A stretch of DNA of 38,133 nucleotides from Candidatus Omnitrophota bacterium (GCA_028712505.1 JAQTQC010000014.1:1-38133); one strand, 5' to 3'; positions 29,843 through 38,133 are shown, numbered from the stretch's first letter. Made by a program: numbers and translations. Notes: a model not told the origin generated them from the sequence alone.

Positions 29843-30451
29843 TTATACCCTGCCGTATCCGCTGAACGGTATTGCCGACGGATCATCTTTGTCGTAATCC
29901 CTTCTTTTACGGCTATCCTTCTCATCGTGGGTTATTTTGGCCACGTGGATCCTGATAATAACCTGTTCTTCCAGCCCTAAGATCTCCTGGATCTTAGATT
30001 TGGTGATATCCTGCAACCGGGAAGTAAGCTCCGGGATATTTGCTTCTGAACGCAAAATAATGCGCATATCTACGATAATGCCTTTCTTGTTGGCCACCAC
30101 ATTAGGCCTTAACTCTTTCACTTCCGGAATAACCCCTGCCAGCCTGCGGATCAAATCCTCGACGGCTGAAAGCGATATAGTCACCTGCCCGCTAGAAGTA
30201 GCAAAGGCAATTGTCTTTTCCCTCTGGAACCTTCCTAAAATAATCTGGGCAAAAGAAAAACTGATCAGGATTAAAAGCAGGCCGGAAAAACCAATAACCA
30301 GTCGGGAATTCGAACTATTCTGGGCATAGATAAGCAGACTATTAATATCCTGGGGAAGCAGTATATTCAACGAAAATACAATAAACGCCAGCCCCATCAA
30401 AATGATAATCACGGAGTAAAACATAATCCCTAATACAGTAAAGAATTTCAT
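29843..30451 (-). CDS. amaP: AmaP, alkaline shock membrane anchor protein
   Basis: The 202-residue protein has two N-terminal TM helices (about 8-34 and 50-73) and a cytoplasmic domain with VTISLSAVEDLIRRLA, typical of the Asp23 membrane anchor AmaP. The C-terminus is rich in charged residues (KDSRKRRDYDKDD). It directly follows the Asp23-like gene in the operon, and by family should recruit that protein to the membrane. Confidence 0.88.
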   Translation of the reverse strand: MKFFTVLGIMFYSVIIILMGLAFIVFSLNILLPQDINSLLIYAQNSSNSRLVIGFSGLLLILISFSFAQIILGRFQREKTIAFATSSGQVTISLSAVEDLIRRLAGVIPEVKELRPNVVANKKGIIVDMRIILRSEANIPELTSRLQDITKSKIQEILGLEEQVIIRIHVAKITHDEKDSRKRRDYDKDDPSAIPFSGYGRV

Positions 30452-30454
30452 TCT

Positions 30455-30808
30455 CTACCCCCTTTCTATGCCCTTCACATTTACATTGACGTCTTTTACG
30501 GAAAAATTACTCATCTTCTCTAAAGCCAGACGGACATTCTCCTGGACCCTGGCGCAAGTTTCCGGGATATTATAACCGTATTTAATTACCAAAGGGATAT
30601 CCATCTTTATCTCTTCGTTTCTGGTAATATCTACCTTGATTGCCAGAAAAGGTTTCTGGCCGAATAGTTCCAGAAGATTGGCCTTAAGACTTGCGCCGAT
30701 CCTACTAACCCCTTCGATCTCCAGGGCAGCAATCGAAGCCAGAGAAGAAATCGCGTTCTTGTGCATCCTTACTACACCTAATTCATTCCTTGATTCATCA
30801 GGATTCAT
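30455..30808 (-). CDS. Asp23/Gls24 family envelope stress protein
   Basis: The 117-residue protein contains ISSLASIAALEIEGVSRIG, the Asp23/Gls24 N-terminal signature, and then IPLVIKYGYNIPETCARVQENV. It would associate with AmaP at the membrane. The start codon is one base after the accC stop, which has GGGAGAATAA-type spacing. The order aroQ, M24 protease, efp, accB, accC, asp23, amaP is typical of Firmicutes. Confidence 0.93.
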   Translation of the reverse strand: MNPDESRNELGVVRMHKNAISSLASIAALEIEGVSRIGASLKANLLELFGQKPFLAIKVDITRNEEIKMDIPLVIKYGYNIPETCARVQENVRLALEKMSNFSVKDVNVNVKGIERG

Positions 30809-32170
30809 TTATTCTCCCTTAACATCGCTTGTTAAAAGATCTTGCACGAAATGCGTAGAAATATCGCCTTTCTTGAATAACGGATTATCCATCAGCTTAA
30901 GGTGGAAAGGAACGGTGGTCTTAATCGGAGCAATATAAAATTCGCTTAAAGCCCTGCGCATGGTCCTGATCGCCTCACTGCGGTTAACACCGTACACAAT
31001 AAGCTTAGCTAAAAGAGAGTCATAATAAGAAGGCACTTCGTAACCGGAGTAAATATGTGTATCCACGCGCACATTCGGTCCGCCCGGAAGGATCAACGCC
31101 TCGATCTTTCCTGGAGACGGCATGAAATTATTATCCGGATCTTCAGCATTAATCCGGCATTCTATCGCCGCGCCTTTGATCTGTACATCCTCCTGCTTAA
31201 TCTTCAACTTCTCTCCGCTGGCTACCCGGATCTGCTCCTTGATCAGGTCAATACCAGTAACCATCTCAGTGACCGGATGCTCCACCTGAATACGCGTATT
31301 CATCTCCATAAAATAGAAATTATTAGTTTTGGCATCCAAAAGGAATTCAATAGTACCACAACTGACGTAACCGATGGATTTTATCCCTTTTAAGACCATT
31401 TCTCCTAATTTATGGCGCATCTTACTATCCACTGCCGGAGAAGGCGACTCCTCAAGCAATTTCTGATGTCTTCTTTGAATACTACAATCCCTCTCCCCAA
31501 GTTGCAGGATATGCCCAAACCGGTCAGCGATAATCTGAACTTCTATATGGCGCGGTTTCTCGATATATTTCTCGATGTAAACACTAGGATTCCCAAAATT
31601 GGCTTCTGCTTCACTCTGGGCGGTCAAAAGACTGGAAACAAGAGTTAAATCATTATGGCAAATCCGCATCCCTTTGCCTCCGCCTCCGGCAGCGGCTTTG
31701 ATAATCACAGGATAACCGATTTCTTTAGCGGTTTTCAGCGCTTCTTGTTTATTCTTGATGATCGCTCGGCTACCCGGGACAATAGGAAGCCCGGCCTTTT
31801 GCATACTTGTACGCGCAGCCATCTTATCACCCATAAGCCGGATATTTTCCGGAGTCGGGCCGATAAAAGAAATTTTACAGGATTCGCATATCTCAGCAAA
31901 ATGGGCATTTTCAGCCAAAAAACCATAACCCGGATGTATTGCCTCTACATCGGTAATTTCGGCAGCGCTGATAATTGCGGGAATATTAAGATAGCTGTTA
32001 GCGGAAGATGCCTGGCCAATGCAGATTGCTTCGTCAGCAAAACGCACATGCAGACTGTTACGGTCGGCCTGGGAATAGACGGCTACGGTACGGATACCCA
32101 TCTCATGACAGGCGCGGATTATTCTTAAGGCGATTTCGCCTCTATTGGCAATGAGAATTTTAGAGAACAT
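30809..32170 (-). CDS. accC: biotin carboxylase subunit of acetyl-CoA carboxylase
   Basis: The 453-residue ATP-grasp enzyme carboxylates biotin on AccB. The N-terminus [24 protein letters not shown], the glycine-rich loop [24 protein letters not shown] and [13 protein letters not shown] are all present. Length matches the family. It follows accB by eight bases in the operon, and asp23 follows. Confidence 0.97.
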   Translation of the reverse strand: MFSKILIANRGEIALRIIRACHEMGIRTVAVYSQADRNSLHVRFADEAICIGQASSANSYLNIPAIISAAEITDVEAIHPGYGFLAENAHFAEICESCKISFIGPTPENIRLMGDKMAARTSMQKAGLPIVPGSRAIIKNKQEALKTAKEIGYPVIIKAAAGGGGKGMRICHNDLTLVSSLLTAQSEAEANFGNPSVYIEKYIEKPRHIEVQIIADRFGHILQLGERDCSIQRRHQKLLEESPSPAVDSKMRHKLGEMVLKGIKSIGYVSCGTIEFLLDAKTNNFYFMEMNTRIQVEHPVTEMVTGIDLIKEQIRVASGEKLKIKQEDVQIKGAAIECRINAEDPDNNFMPSPGKIEALILPGGPNVRVDTHIYSGYEVPSYYDSLLAKLIVYGVNRSEAIRTMRRALSEFYIAPIKTTVPFHLKLMDNPLFKKGDISTHFVQDLLTSDVKGE

Positions 32171-32178
32171 CTTTTACT

Positions 32179-32637
32179 TTAAAGCGGATCAATAAGGAAT
32201 AAAGGCTGGCCAAATTCTACAGGCTCAGCGTTATCAACCAAAATTTCAAGAATTTTACCTTTAATCTCTGACTTTATCTCGTTCATCAACTTCATTGCTT
32301 CAATGATACAAATTACCTGCCCCGGCTCGATAACCTGGCCAACCTCGACATAAGCCGGTGATTCCGGGCTGGGAGCGCGGTAAAAGGTTCCAACCATAGG
32401 AGCTTTAATTTCTACGGTCTTAATTACAGGTTTCTCCTCCGTCGCAGGAGCGCTCTGAGCCTTGTCTTGAGGCATAGGGATATTCTGCCCCTGGAAGACT
32501 ACCGGGCCATTAAAACCCTCAATACCACTAGCTGTCTTTTTAAGCCGGATGCGCATATCATCTTTCTCCACCTCCAGCTCAACAAGGCCGTTTTCATTCA
32601 TCAGGTTGATCATTTCTTTTATTTCCTTGATGTTCAT
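32179..32637 (-). CDS. accB: biotin carboxyl carrier protein of acetyl-CoA carboxylase
   Basis: The 152-residue protein has an N-terminal domain, a Pro/Ala-rich linker (about 55-75), and a C-terminal biotinyl domain with APMVGTFYRAPSPE and the biotin attachment site EAMKLMNE (lysine about residue 118). It shuttles carboxybiotin for malonyl-CoA synthesis. accC follows in the same operon and efp precedes. Confidence 0.96.
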   Translation of the reverse strand: MNIKEIKEMINLMNENGLVELEVEKDDMRIRLKKTASGIEGFNGPVVFQGQNIPMPQDKAQSAPATEEKPVIKTVEIKAPMVGTFYRAPSPESPAYVEVGQVIEPGQVICIIEAMKLMNEIKSEIKGKILEILVDNAEPVEFGQPLFLIDPL

Positions 32638-32652
32638 TTAAGAGCTCCTTGC

Positions 32653-33219
32653 TTAGTTAATTCTTTCGGTATAGGTCCCGCCGGTACGCGTATCTACTTT
32701 AATCCTATCCCCTACGTTAATGAATAAAGGAACTTGTATAATTGCTCCGGTATCCACCTTAGCCGGCTTGGTTCCGCTCTTTGAAGAATCACCCTTGAAA
32801 CCCGGTTCAGTTTCGACTATCTTAAATTCAATAAAATTAGGAAGAGTAACAGATAAAGCGACTCCTTTAAAGAAATACCCCATAATCTCCAGGTTATCTT
32901 GCAATAATTTCGCCTTATCACCGATAATCTCATCGGAAATGGCAATCTCCTCAAAATTCTCCTGGTCCATAAAATGAAACATCCCATTGCTTGAATATTG
33001 ATATTGCAGCTTGCGCTCTTCCACATAAGCCTGCTCTATCTTTTCTTCTCCGCGGAAGGTTTTTTCCTGGATATTATTAGTTTTCATGTCGCGCAAGCGT
33101 GCCCGCACAAAAGCCGCACCTTTACCAGGCTTGACATGCTGGGCATCAACACAGACATAAACAATATCATCCACTAAAACAGTTACCCCTGATTTGATTT
33201 CGTTAATTGATAGTGCCAC
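32653..33219 (-). CDS. efp: elongation factor P
   Basis: The 188-residue protein helps ribosomes through polyproline stretches. The tip lysine is K33 in VKPGKGAAFVRARL, and GVALSVTLPNFIEFKIVETEPGFKGD is the domain II/III signature. The modification enzymes (EpmA/B, EarP or YmfI type) are not in this window. The start lies 17 bases inside the 3' end of the M24 peptidase gene. Confidence 0.96.
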   Translation of the reverse strand: MALSINEIKSGVTVLVDDIVYVCVDAQHVKPGKGAAFVRARLRDMKTNNIQEKTFRGEEKIEQAYVEERKLQYQYSSNGMFHFMDQENFEEIAISDEIIGDKAKLLQDNLEIMGYFFKGVALSVTLPNFIEFKIVETEPGFKGDSSKSGTKPAKVDTGAIIQVPLFINVGDRIKVDTRTGGTYTERIN

Positions 33220-34261
33220 TTAAGACCTCGCATCCTTTATTGGTTACTAATATCATATCCTCTATTCTTATCCCAAACCTACCGGGTAAATATATCCCCG
33301 GTTCTATGGTAAAGATCATCCCCGGCTTAAGAGCGCTGGCTTCATTGCCTGAGATACGCGGATCCTCATGTACCTCCAGGCCAAGACCATGTCCCAGGTT
33401 ATGGGTAAAATACCCCGCGTACCCTTTAGAAGCTATATATTCCCGCGCAACTTTATCAATTGCAGCCATTTCTGCACCAGGCCGCACCTTTTTTATCGCT
33501 AATTCCTGGGCCTTAAGGACGATGTCGTAAACCTTACGCACAAGAACTTTTATTTTACCCAAAAATAAAACCCTTGTCAAGTCGGATTTATATCCTTGAT
33601 AATCAACTCCAAAATCAATGAGCACAGGCTCGTTATTTTTTAACATCCTCTGGCCAGAAAGGTGGTGCGGCTGGCTGGAATTAGGACCAGATGCTACGAT
33701 TATATCAAATGCGGAGGAATTACAACCCTGGTATCTTATGAAACGCTCAAACTCCGCGACTATCTCCACCTCTTTTACCCCGCAGGCAATGAACTTCTTG
33801 ATATGCTCAAAAGCCAACCGGGTAATTTCAGCAGCCTGTTTAATAATATCAACTTCCCGGGTATCTTTAACTTGCCTTATATCCTCAACAATGCTATGCG
33901 TAGGGATAAGCTCAAGACGACCGTTAAGGACCTCTCTGATCTTATTGTATTCGGCAAACGGCAGATTCCTCTCTTCAAATCCTAACCTTTTCAGTCCCAG
34001 ACTAAGAGACACTTCAGCAATCCGTTTAAAAACCGAACCATTGCACTCTTGAAGCCTGAACCCTGTTTTTAAAGAACTCTTCACTTCCTCGGTATAACGG
34101 GAATCGGTAAAATAGATATTCCTTTTTCCGGAAATCAACAGATAAGCATCCCGGCTCAAGAATTCAGCAATATAGGAGATATTTGCCGGAAGAGAAACAA
34201 GTAAACCATCCAGCCCTCTTTGCTTCAATTGGGAATATACGTGATTTAAACGGGAACTCAT
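33203..34261 (-). CDS. Xaa-Pro peptidase, M24 family
   Basis: The 352-residue protein has an N-terminal creatinase-like domain and a C-terminal M24 metal site: [18 protein letters not shown] (two aspartates), [15 protein letters not shown] (histidine), FTIEPGIY and RIEDMILV (two glutamates). It should cleave X-Pro dipeptides or peptides in the cytoplasm. The start overlaps the end of aroQ by four bases (ATGA). Confidence 0.93.
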   Translation of the reverse strand: MSSRLNHVYSQLKQRGLDGLLVSLPANISYIAEFLSRDAYLLISGKRNIYFTDSRYTEEVKSSLKTGFRLQECNGSVFKRIAEVSLSLGLKRLGFEERNLPFAEYNKIREVLNGRLELIPTHSIVEDIRQVKDTREVDIIKQAAEITRLAFEHIKKFIACGVKEVEIVAEFERFIRYQGCNSSAFDIIVASGPNSSQPHHLSGQRMLKNNEPVLIDFGVDYQGYKSDLTRVLFLGKIKVLVRKVYDIVLKAQELAIKKVRPGAEMAAIDKVAREYIASKGYAGYFTHNLGHGLGLEVHEDPRISGNEASALKPGMIFTIEPGIYLPGRFGIRIEDMILVTNKGCEVLSGTIN

Positions 34262-34701
34262 TTTACCTCGATCAGGTCAAGGATGGCAGATAAACCCAAG
34301 CTATAGCTCTTGGGCCCGAAACCCATAATCGTACCCTTGGCTACAGGGCTGATCAAAGACTTATGTCTGAATTCCTCGCGGGAATAGATATTAGAAAGGT
34401 GTACTTCCACCACAATCAATCCGCAAGCGGCTATAGCATCCCGCACAGCTACGCTTGTATGAGTATAGGCTGCCGGATTGATCAAAATACCCTGAAATTT
34501 ATTTTTCCCGGCATTGCCGATCAAATCCACAATCTCGCCTTCATGGTTAGACTGCTTAATGACTAAAACCGCCTTCTCTTTTTTGGCCTGGTCTTTAAGC
34601 ATCTGGTTAATTTTTATTAAGGTCACCCGGCCATAGACTGCCGGTTCTCTTGTGCCTAAAAGGTTTAAATTAGGACCGTGGATAACTAATATCTTTTTCA
34701 T
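34258..34701 (-). CDS. aroQ: type II 3-dehydroquinate dehydratase
   Basis: The 147-residue enzyme of the shikimate pathway carries [18 protein letters not shown] at the N-terminus (active-site tyrosine), [12 protein letters not shown], and [17 protein letters not shown] with the catalytic histidine region. The start overlaps the Trm112-like gene's stop by four bases. aroB, of the same pathway, is 17 kb away in the window. Confidence 0.96.
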   Translation of the reverse strand: MKKILVIHGPNLNLLGTREPAVYGRVTLIKINQMLKDQAKKEKAVLVIKQSNHEGEIVDLIGNAGKNKFQGILINPAAYTHTSVAVRDAIAACGLIVVEVHLSNIYSREEFRHKSLISPVAKGTIMGFGPKSYSLGLSAILDLIEVK

Positions 34702-34856
34702 GCCTGATCTGCCTCATCAATCAACATAACCGGAATGCCTTCACGCACAGGATATTTCCTGCCGCATTTCTTACAAACAATCTTGTTCCCCTTTAACTCC
34801 ACATCAGCCTTACATGCCGGGCAGGCCAATATGTCTATCAATTCTTTATCTAGCAT
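34698..34856 (-). CDS. Trm112 family protein
   Basis: The 52-residue protein has [16 protein letters not shown] and [20 protein letters not shown], the Trm112/UPF0434 zinc-binding pattern with two CxxC pairs. Bacterial members are small and may activate methyltransferases. The upstream extension of this frame by 40 codons lies within the structured element and is discounted. The ATG at 34856 has only a weak ribosome-binding site (GTAGAAAA). Confidence 0.85.
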   Translation of the reverse strand: MLDKELIDILACPACKADVELKGNKIVCKKCGRKYPVREGIPVMLIDEADQA

Positions 34857-34869
34857 TTTTTCTACAAAG

Positions 34870-34924
34870 ACAACCCCGCGCAATTTTCGCCAGGCGGCGA
34901 TCACCAACCCAGCTCCTGTCTGGG
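34870..34924. repeat. structured two-hairpin intercistronic element, copy B
   Basis: On the plus strand, ACCCCGCGCAATTTT is followed by hairpin TCGCC-AGGC-GGCGA (34887-34900), CACCAAC and hairpin CCCAG-CTCCTGT-CTGGG (34908-34924). The flanking GACA, CCCGCGCAATTTT and CACCAAC are shared with the copy at 28568-28628 while the stem bases differ in a compensated way. It lies between DUF1844 and Trm112. Confidence 0.62.
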
Positions 34925-34935
34925 CCGGATATTTA

Positions 34936-35295
34936 CTAATCAGCGCTGGGCTTGCCTTCCCCTTTTTCTGGAGCAAGATAAGCCACCCTCAATTCATAAA
35001 GCAGGTTTTCCAAAAGCTGGGTTTCTTCAGGTGTCAAGTTACCTTTGGTTTTCTCCTGCAACATACCCAATGTATCAATAATAAACTTCGCCTGGGCAGG
35101 ATCTTTCTGGGTTTTTTGAGTCTCCGGATTAGCCATATGCCCTAAAGCAATCGAAGCCTGCAATGCCAGCGTAGTGATAAAAAACTTAAAATCCGGATCA
35201 GGCGGAGTAAATTTGCCCTCCTCTTTCGGAGCCTGCTTTTCTTTCTCTACTTTCTGCTTCCAATCTTCATCAACTTTCTTTTTGATCTCATCCAT
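34936..35295 (-). CDS. DUF1844 family protein
   Basis: The 119-residue protein contains PDPDFKFFITTLALQASIALGHM (about 32-54) and AKFIIDTLGMLQEKTKGNLTPEE (about 68-90), typical of the DUF1844 family. The N-terminus is a charged coiled stretch. Its function is unknown. It follows the MEMO1-like gene by three bases and precedes the Trm112-like gene. Confidence 0.86.
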   Translation of the reverse strand: MDEIKKKVDEDWKQKVEKEKQAPKEEGKFTPPDPDFKFFITTLALQASIALGHMANPETQKTQKDPAQAKFIIDTLGMLQEKTKGNLTPEETQLLENLLYELRVAYLAPEKGEGKPSAD

Positions 35296-35298
35296 AAT

Positions 35299-36123
35299 TT
35301 AACTGATTGTGATTCCGGCGTAGCCTACAACACTGCTCAGATCACCGCTGGCATCGCCGCTAGTTTGATATTTAATCAACCTCCCCATTTTTGCCCCAAG
35401 TAGCCTGACAGCCCTTAGCAATACTGCAGCTGGAGCAAACCCGCACATAGAAATAGAATATTTCCTAACCACCGCTTCAAGTTCATCTTCATCTAAGGCA
35501 AGTATTGCCTCTATCGCCAGGCTGTCTTTTCTTTCGGCGACTGACTGCGGTTCATAGTGAGTCATATCCGAGCTGGCAATAAACATACAGCTGTTCATCA
35601 GATTATGCCTGATAAGGACTCCAGCCAATTCATCTGCAACTGCCTTAAGGACATTTAATTCGTCTGATCTAATAGTAATCGGAACAAACTTAAAATCTTT
35701 TCTAAAATACTGCAGGATAGGCAGCTCTACTTCCAGCGAATGCTCATCAATATGAGCAAGGGTATCAGCTTCCAGGTGCTTTGAACTGCCTAGGAATAAA
35801 TCTGCCAGCCGCCAATCAATCTCTATATTTCCAAGCGGGGTCTGCCAACATCCCCGGGGCATCAGACTAAAGGCCGGGCCATTTCCGGTATGATTCGGGC
35901 CTAAAAGTATAAGCGTGTCTTTGATATTGACCCCGGAAAGAGTCTCAGCTGCCACCCTCCCTGAATAAACATATCCGGCATGCGGCAAAAGGCAACCTAA
36001 AACATCCTGCTTTTTCGCATGATTGTTAACAAAAGAGGAAATTAGGTCGGAAAGTCTGTCCGGTTCCTCCGGATAAAACTGCCCGGCTACAGCAGGCCTT
36101 CGGATATCAGATTGCTTCGTCAT
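35299..36123 (-). CDS. amrB: AmmeMemoRadiSam system protein B / MEMO1 family
   Basis: The 274-residue protein begins RRPAVAGQFYPEEP and has LLPHAGYVYSG (about 45-55), LGPNHTG (75-81), and ASSDMTHYEP (about 190-199), the metal-binding histidines and conserved core of the MEMO1 family. In bacteria it normally occurs with AMMECR1 and a radical SAM protein; neither is adjacent here. It overlaps the sugar isomerase-like gene by 17 bases. Confidence 0.92.
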   Translation of the reverse strand: MTKQSDIRRPAVAGQFYPEEPDRLSDLISSFVNNHAKKQDVLGCLLPHAGYVYSGRVAAETLSGVNIKDTLILLGPNHTGNGPAFSLMPRGCWQTPLGNIEIDWRLADLFLGSSKHLEADTLAHIDEHSLEVELPILQYFRKDFKFVPITIRSDELNVLKAVADELAGVLIRHNLMNSCMFIASSDMTHYEPQSVAERKDSLAIEAILALDEDELEAVVRKYSISMCGFAPAAVLLRAVRLLGAKMGRLIKYQTSGDASGDLSSVVGYAGITIS

Positions 36124-37030
36124 AAACTTGAGATATGAAATTGCGGCTCTGAATTAACTCTTCCGCGGTTGCCGGATGATGCGCCTCAATAACTTTTAAA
36201 GTGTTTCTATTCAAGTACGGCTTCAGCATAGAGAAATCAATTTGGCCCTTTGAAGGAGCAAGGTGATCCTGGCAGCCAAAAATATCCTGCAGATGCACAC
36301 CGATAAGGCGCCGGCCATAACGCTCTAAGAAATCCTTATGCCTTAACAACCCCAGGTTTTCCATTAACTGGGCATGGCCAGTATCATGCCAATAGTAAAC
36401 CTGCGAATCATTAAATTTATCCAGGATAATTCCGATTTCGTTGATATCAGGGATTTCCCGGTAATAAAACCGAGTTTCTATCCCCAAGAGCACGCCTTTT
36501 AATTGCGCATGCTCATTTAATTCTTCGATACTGATTAAAGCCTGCTTTAGGAATTTATCAGCCAATCCGGCGCGCTCCCGGATCATCTTTTCTTTTATTT
36601 CCAGGAACTCCGGACAATTATTTTTTCCCCGGTCATGAAGGTTGATCAACTGACGGATGTAATCAGGAACTTCCACTCTGCCGCAATGCAAAACCACAAC
36701 TTTCGCCCCCAACCTGCTGGCCGTATCAATACTGCGTTTAGTATATTTTATTGCCAGGAAACGTTCTTCTTCATCCAGGGATGCCAAAGAATAAAAATCC
36801 GGCAACGCCTGTTTACGGCTTAACCCATCCGGGATTGGGCAATAATTATGCAAGCTTGCAATTTCGATATTTAACCTGCGGGCCGAATGCGCAATTTCAT
36901 CCACCATTCCAGAGCTAAGATTGAAACTCAACTCGATGGATTTGAAACCAAGCCGGCTTATTTCAAAGAGCAATTCCTCCCCGTCATCAAAACGATAAGC
37001 GTTCCAAGAGGTAGAGATTGCTAAGGTCAT
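36107..37030 (-). CDS. sugar phosphate isomerase/epimerase-like TIM barrel
   Basis: The 307-residue protein has the xylose isomerase-like TIM-barrel pattern: KSIELSFNLSSGMVDEI near the N-terminus, VVLHCGRVEV (about 110-119), LGIETRFYYREIPD, YWHDTGHAQ (about 217-225) and VIEAHHP near the end. These residues bind metal and sugar in the family, but the substrate is unknown. It lies immediately downstream of rpsU and overlaps the MEMO1-like gene. Confidence 0.84.
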   Translation of the reverse strand: MTLAISTSWNAYRFDDGEELLFEISRLGFKSIELSFNLSSGMVDEIAHSARRLNIEIASLHNYCPIPDGLSRKQALPDFYSLASLDEEERFLAIKYTKRSIDTASRLGAKVVVLHCGRVEVPDYIRQLINLHDRGKNNCPEFLEIKEKMIRERAGLADKFLKQALISIEELNEHAQLKGVLLGIETRFYYREIPDINEIGIILDKFNDSQVYYWHDTGHAQLMENLGLLRHKDFLERYGRRLIGVHLQDIFGCQDHLAPSKGQIDFSMLKPYLNRNTLKVIEAHHPATAEELIQSRNFISQVYDEAI

Positions 37031-37032
37031 GC

Positions 37033-37203
37033 TTATTTTCTGGATTTAGCTTTTTTTCTTTTGCGCTCGCTGGGTTTTTCGTAATGCTTACGGTCACGTA
37101 CTTCCCGCAAGATCCCGTCCTGTTCAATCTTCTTCTTAAAACGGCGCAAAGCAGATTCGAAAGATTCGTCTTTTTTAACTTCTACTTGTGACAATATGAT
37201 CAT
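37033..37203 (-). CDS. rpsU: 30S ribosomal protein S21
   Basis: The 56-residue basic protein has [18 protein letters not shown] and [17 protein letters not shown], the S21 signature. The annotated ATG at 37203 directly follows AAGGAG with no spacer; an in-frame TTG at 37194 (spacing about 9) could be the real start. It follows a near-consensus sigma70 promoter, and the next gene begins two bases after its stop. Confidence 0.93.
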   Translation of the reverse strand: MIILSQVEVKKDESFESALRRFKKKIEQDGILREVRDRKHYEKPSERKRKKAKSRK

Positions 37204-37229
37204 CTCCTTTCATTATGATTTAGACGCTT

Positions 37230-37258
37230 AATATACCATTGTTTCAGAAAAGTGTCAA
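37230..37258 (-). promoter_or_regulatory. near-consensus sigma70 promoter for rpsU
   Basis: On the minus strand TTGACA (37253-37258) is followed after 17 bases by TATATT (37230-37235). The start would lie near 37223, giving a leader of about 20-30 bases. It is the same -35/spacing/-10 combination as the leftward PilZ promoter, and it sits directly after the stop of the TonB-like gene. Confidence 0.8.
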
Positions 37259-37267
37259 TATCGGGAA

Positions 37268-37984
37268 TTACTCAATTTCAAAAGAAATGATGATATTAAA
37301 GGAAAGCTTGGGATAGTCCAACTCTTTGGGGAAATTAGGAAATGGTGAGGCATCTCTAACACTTCTCAAAGCAATCCCCTTCAAGTAATCGCTGGCAGAT
37401 GTTTTGGCATCAATCAAACGGATATCCTTGACATAGCCGTCATTTGAAATAACAAAAGACAGATATACCTCTCCTATTTCATTATGAGTATAACTCTGAT
37501 AGGCGCTGCGGCGGATCTTTTCCCGGACAATCTGATAATAACTGATATAGCTGGGGTTATTTATCCTGGCCATTTCAATTTTAGGCAAGTTCACCCTTCT
37601 TTTTATTACCAGCATGTCCGGACTGCTAAAAGCCGGCTTAGCCAGCTCCGGGGACTTATTTGATAATTCTTTAGAACCTTTAAAAACTCTTTCCTTTTCA
37701 ACATAAGGCGGTGGGGCCTGGGTGCCTGCAGATGCCCTGGCAATCTTTGAATCCAGGCTTAAAAAAGGATCGGGCTTACGAAGTGATTTTGCTGAATCCG
37801 AATCGGCCGCTGCCTTAAGAGGCATCTTAGATCTGAGCTCTTCTTTCTTAAGGTAGCGCACCTTGATCAGCTGCTCTTTAGGCGCCGGAACAAGCGGGTT
37901 AAGATTAGGGCCCGGCAAGAGTAAAATCCCGTGTAAAACAAGGGAAATAATAAAAGTAAACCGCAAAAGTCGATCCGAATTCAT
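37268..37984 (-). CDS. TonB-like protein
   Basis: The 238-residue protein has one N-terminal TM segment (about 8-26), a long proline- and charge-rich periplasmic linker (about 35-130), and a C-terminal TonB/TolA-type domain with GEVYLSFVISNDGYVKDIRLID and a final beta-strand. It should couple the proton-driven ExbB/ExbD complex to outer-membrane receptors, though those genes are not seen here. The ATG has no clear Shine-Dalgarno site. Confidence 0.85.
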   Translation of the reverse strand: MNSDRLLRFTFIISLVLHGILLLPGPNLNPLVPAPKEQLIKVRYLKKEELRSKMPLKAAADSDSAKSLRKPDPFLSLDSKIARASAGTQAPPPYVEKERVFKGSKELSNKSPELAKPAFSSPDMLVIKRRVNLPKIEMARINNPSYISYYQIVREKIRRSAYQSYTHNEIGEVYLSFVISNDGYVKDIRLIDAKTSASDYLKGIALRSVRDASPFPNFPKELDYPKLSFNIIISFEIE

Positions 37985-38034
37985 AGTTTAGTTTATCACA
38001 GCCGGGATAATCTTGCAAGAAATTGAAACAGCGG

Positions 38035-38053
38035 GCCTAACCAACTATTAGGC
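38035..38053. other. hairpin upstream of the TonB-like gene
   Basis: GCCTAA and TTAGGC form a perfect 6-bp stem with a 7-base loop. It lies between the putative end of a gene at the right edge and the TonB-like start, in the 88-base gap. No U-run follows directly, so a terminator role is doubtful. Confidence 0.35.
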
Positions 38054-38072
38054 AGATTGAATGCTTGGAATA

Positions 38073-38133
38073 TTATTTTTTACTCAAAGAAAAAACGATT
38101 GCAACTGTCATGCTTACGGAAGATCTACTGATT
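38073..38133 (-). CDS. possible C-terminus of a gene cut by the right edge
   Basis: A frame open from the edge ends in TAA at 38073-38075 and reads SSVSMTVAIVFSLSKK at its end. The alternating hydrophobic pattern would suit the last beta-strand of an outer-membrane barrel, but 19 residues are too few to judge. Chance is quite possible. Confidence 0.3.
   Translation of the reverse strand, partial: ISRSSVSMTVAIVFSLSKK

Noticed and set aside
34857-34976. Upstream extension of the Trm112-like frame by 40 codons
   Set aside because: It would be translated through the structured element and overlap DUF1844; the family starts at the LIDILACP region near ATG 34856.
37985-38018. TTGCAA-17-TAAACT as a promoter for the TonB-like gene
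   Set aside because: The -10 box abuts the start codon, so transcription would start after the ATG.
1-38133. CRISPR arrays, insertion sequences, rRNA genes, attachment sites
   Set aside because: No regularly spaced direct repeats, transposase or integrase reading frames, or rRNA-like stretches were found.

Overview
The window is a compact bacterial chromosome segment in which almost every gene lies on the minus strand; only a two-gene GspA/GspB-like cassette (14964-16259) is on the plus strand. Genes are packed into operons with 1-17 bp overlaps, Shine-Dalgarno sequences are mostly purine-rich GGAGG types, and two textbook sigma70 promoters can be read directly. A 92-residue 'small basic protein' (18783-19061) of the kind I know from the PVC superphylum, an exosortase-associated TIGR04073-type protein, several PilZ proteins and anaerobe-type oxygen defence (rubrerythrin plus desulforedoxin) together suggest a diderm, probably anaerobic PVC-group bacterium, most likely Omnitrophota. 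That assignment is inference.

Reading the minus strand in its direction of transcription (right to left): a TonB-like protein and the tail of another gene at the right edge; rpsU behind a consensus promoter; a sugar isomerase-like protein, a MEMO1-like protein, DUF1844, Trm112-like protein, aroQ, an M24 aminopeptidase, efp, accB, accC, Asp23 and AmaP; then pfkA with pyrophosphate-type active-site residues; gmhA and rfaE2 (ADP-heptose synthesis); the thiamine genes thiD2, thiE and thiC; tRNA-Gly(CCC). Next comes a tightly coupled envelope and housekeeping run: NlpD-like lipoprotein, ATPase, phosphoesterase, HIT protein, dGTPase, HD-GYP, SPOR, small basic protein, SH3 protein, site-2 protease, aroB.

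At 14.8-15 kb two divergent promoters sit back to back. Leftward runs a PilZ / zinc-finger protein / PilZ / DUF4416 / M48 / radical SAM / DUF2062 cluster; rightward runs the GspA/GspB-like pair, ending at a terminator embedded in the 3' end of aroB. Further left are gpmA, desulforedoxin, rubrerythrin, a PEBP protein, a GIY-YIG protein, YajQ, an EF-hand protein, an ABC-F ATPase, a YgjP-like protease, a DUF362 ferredoxin-like protein, a third PilZ, a paired aldolase module, three small proteins, a half-size TauE, a frameshifted TrkA-C membrane protein and a truncated metallo-beta-lactamase-fold gene.

The points most worth a second look are three copies of a structured two-hairpin intercistronic element with apparently covarying stems (25081-25144, 28568-28628, 34870-34924); a Shine-Dalgarno-sequestering hairpin before gmhA; a ThiD2-ThiE pair separated by a single base in an A6 run; a frameshifted TrkA-C gene; an NlpD-like protein lacking the LytM zinc ligands; an ABC-F protein with a broken second Walker A; and an unusual T loop in tRNA-Gly. 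No mobile element, CRISPR array, rRNA gene or TPP riboswitch was seen.
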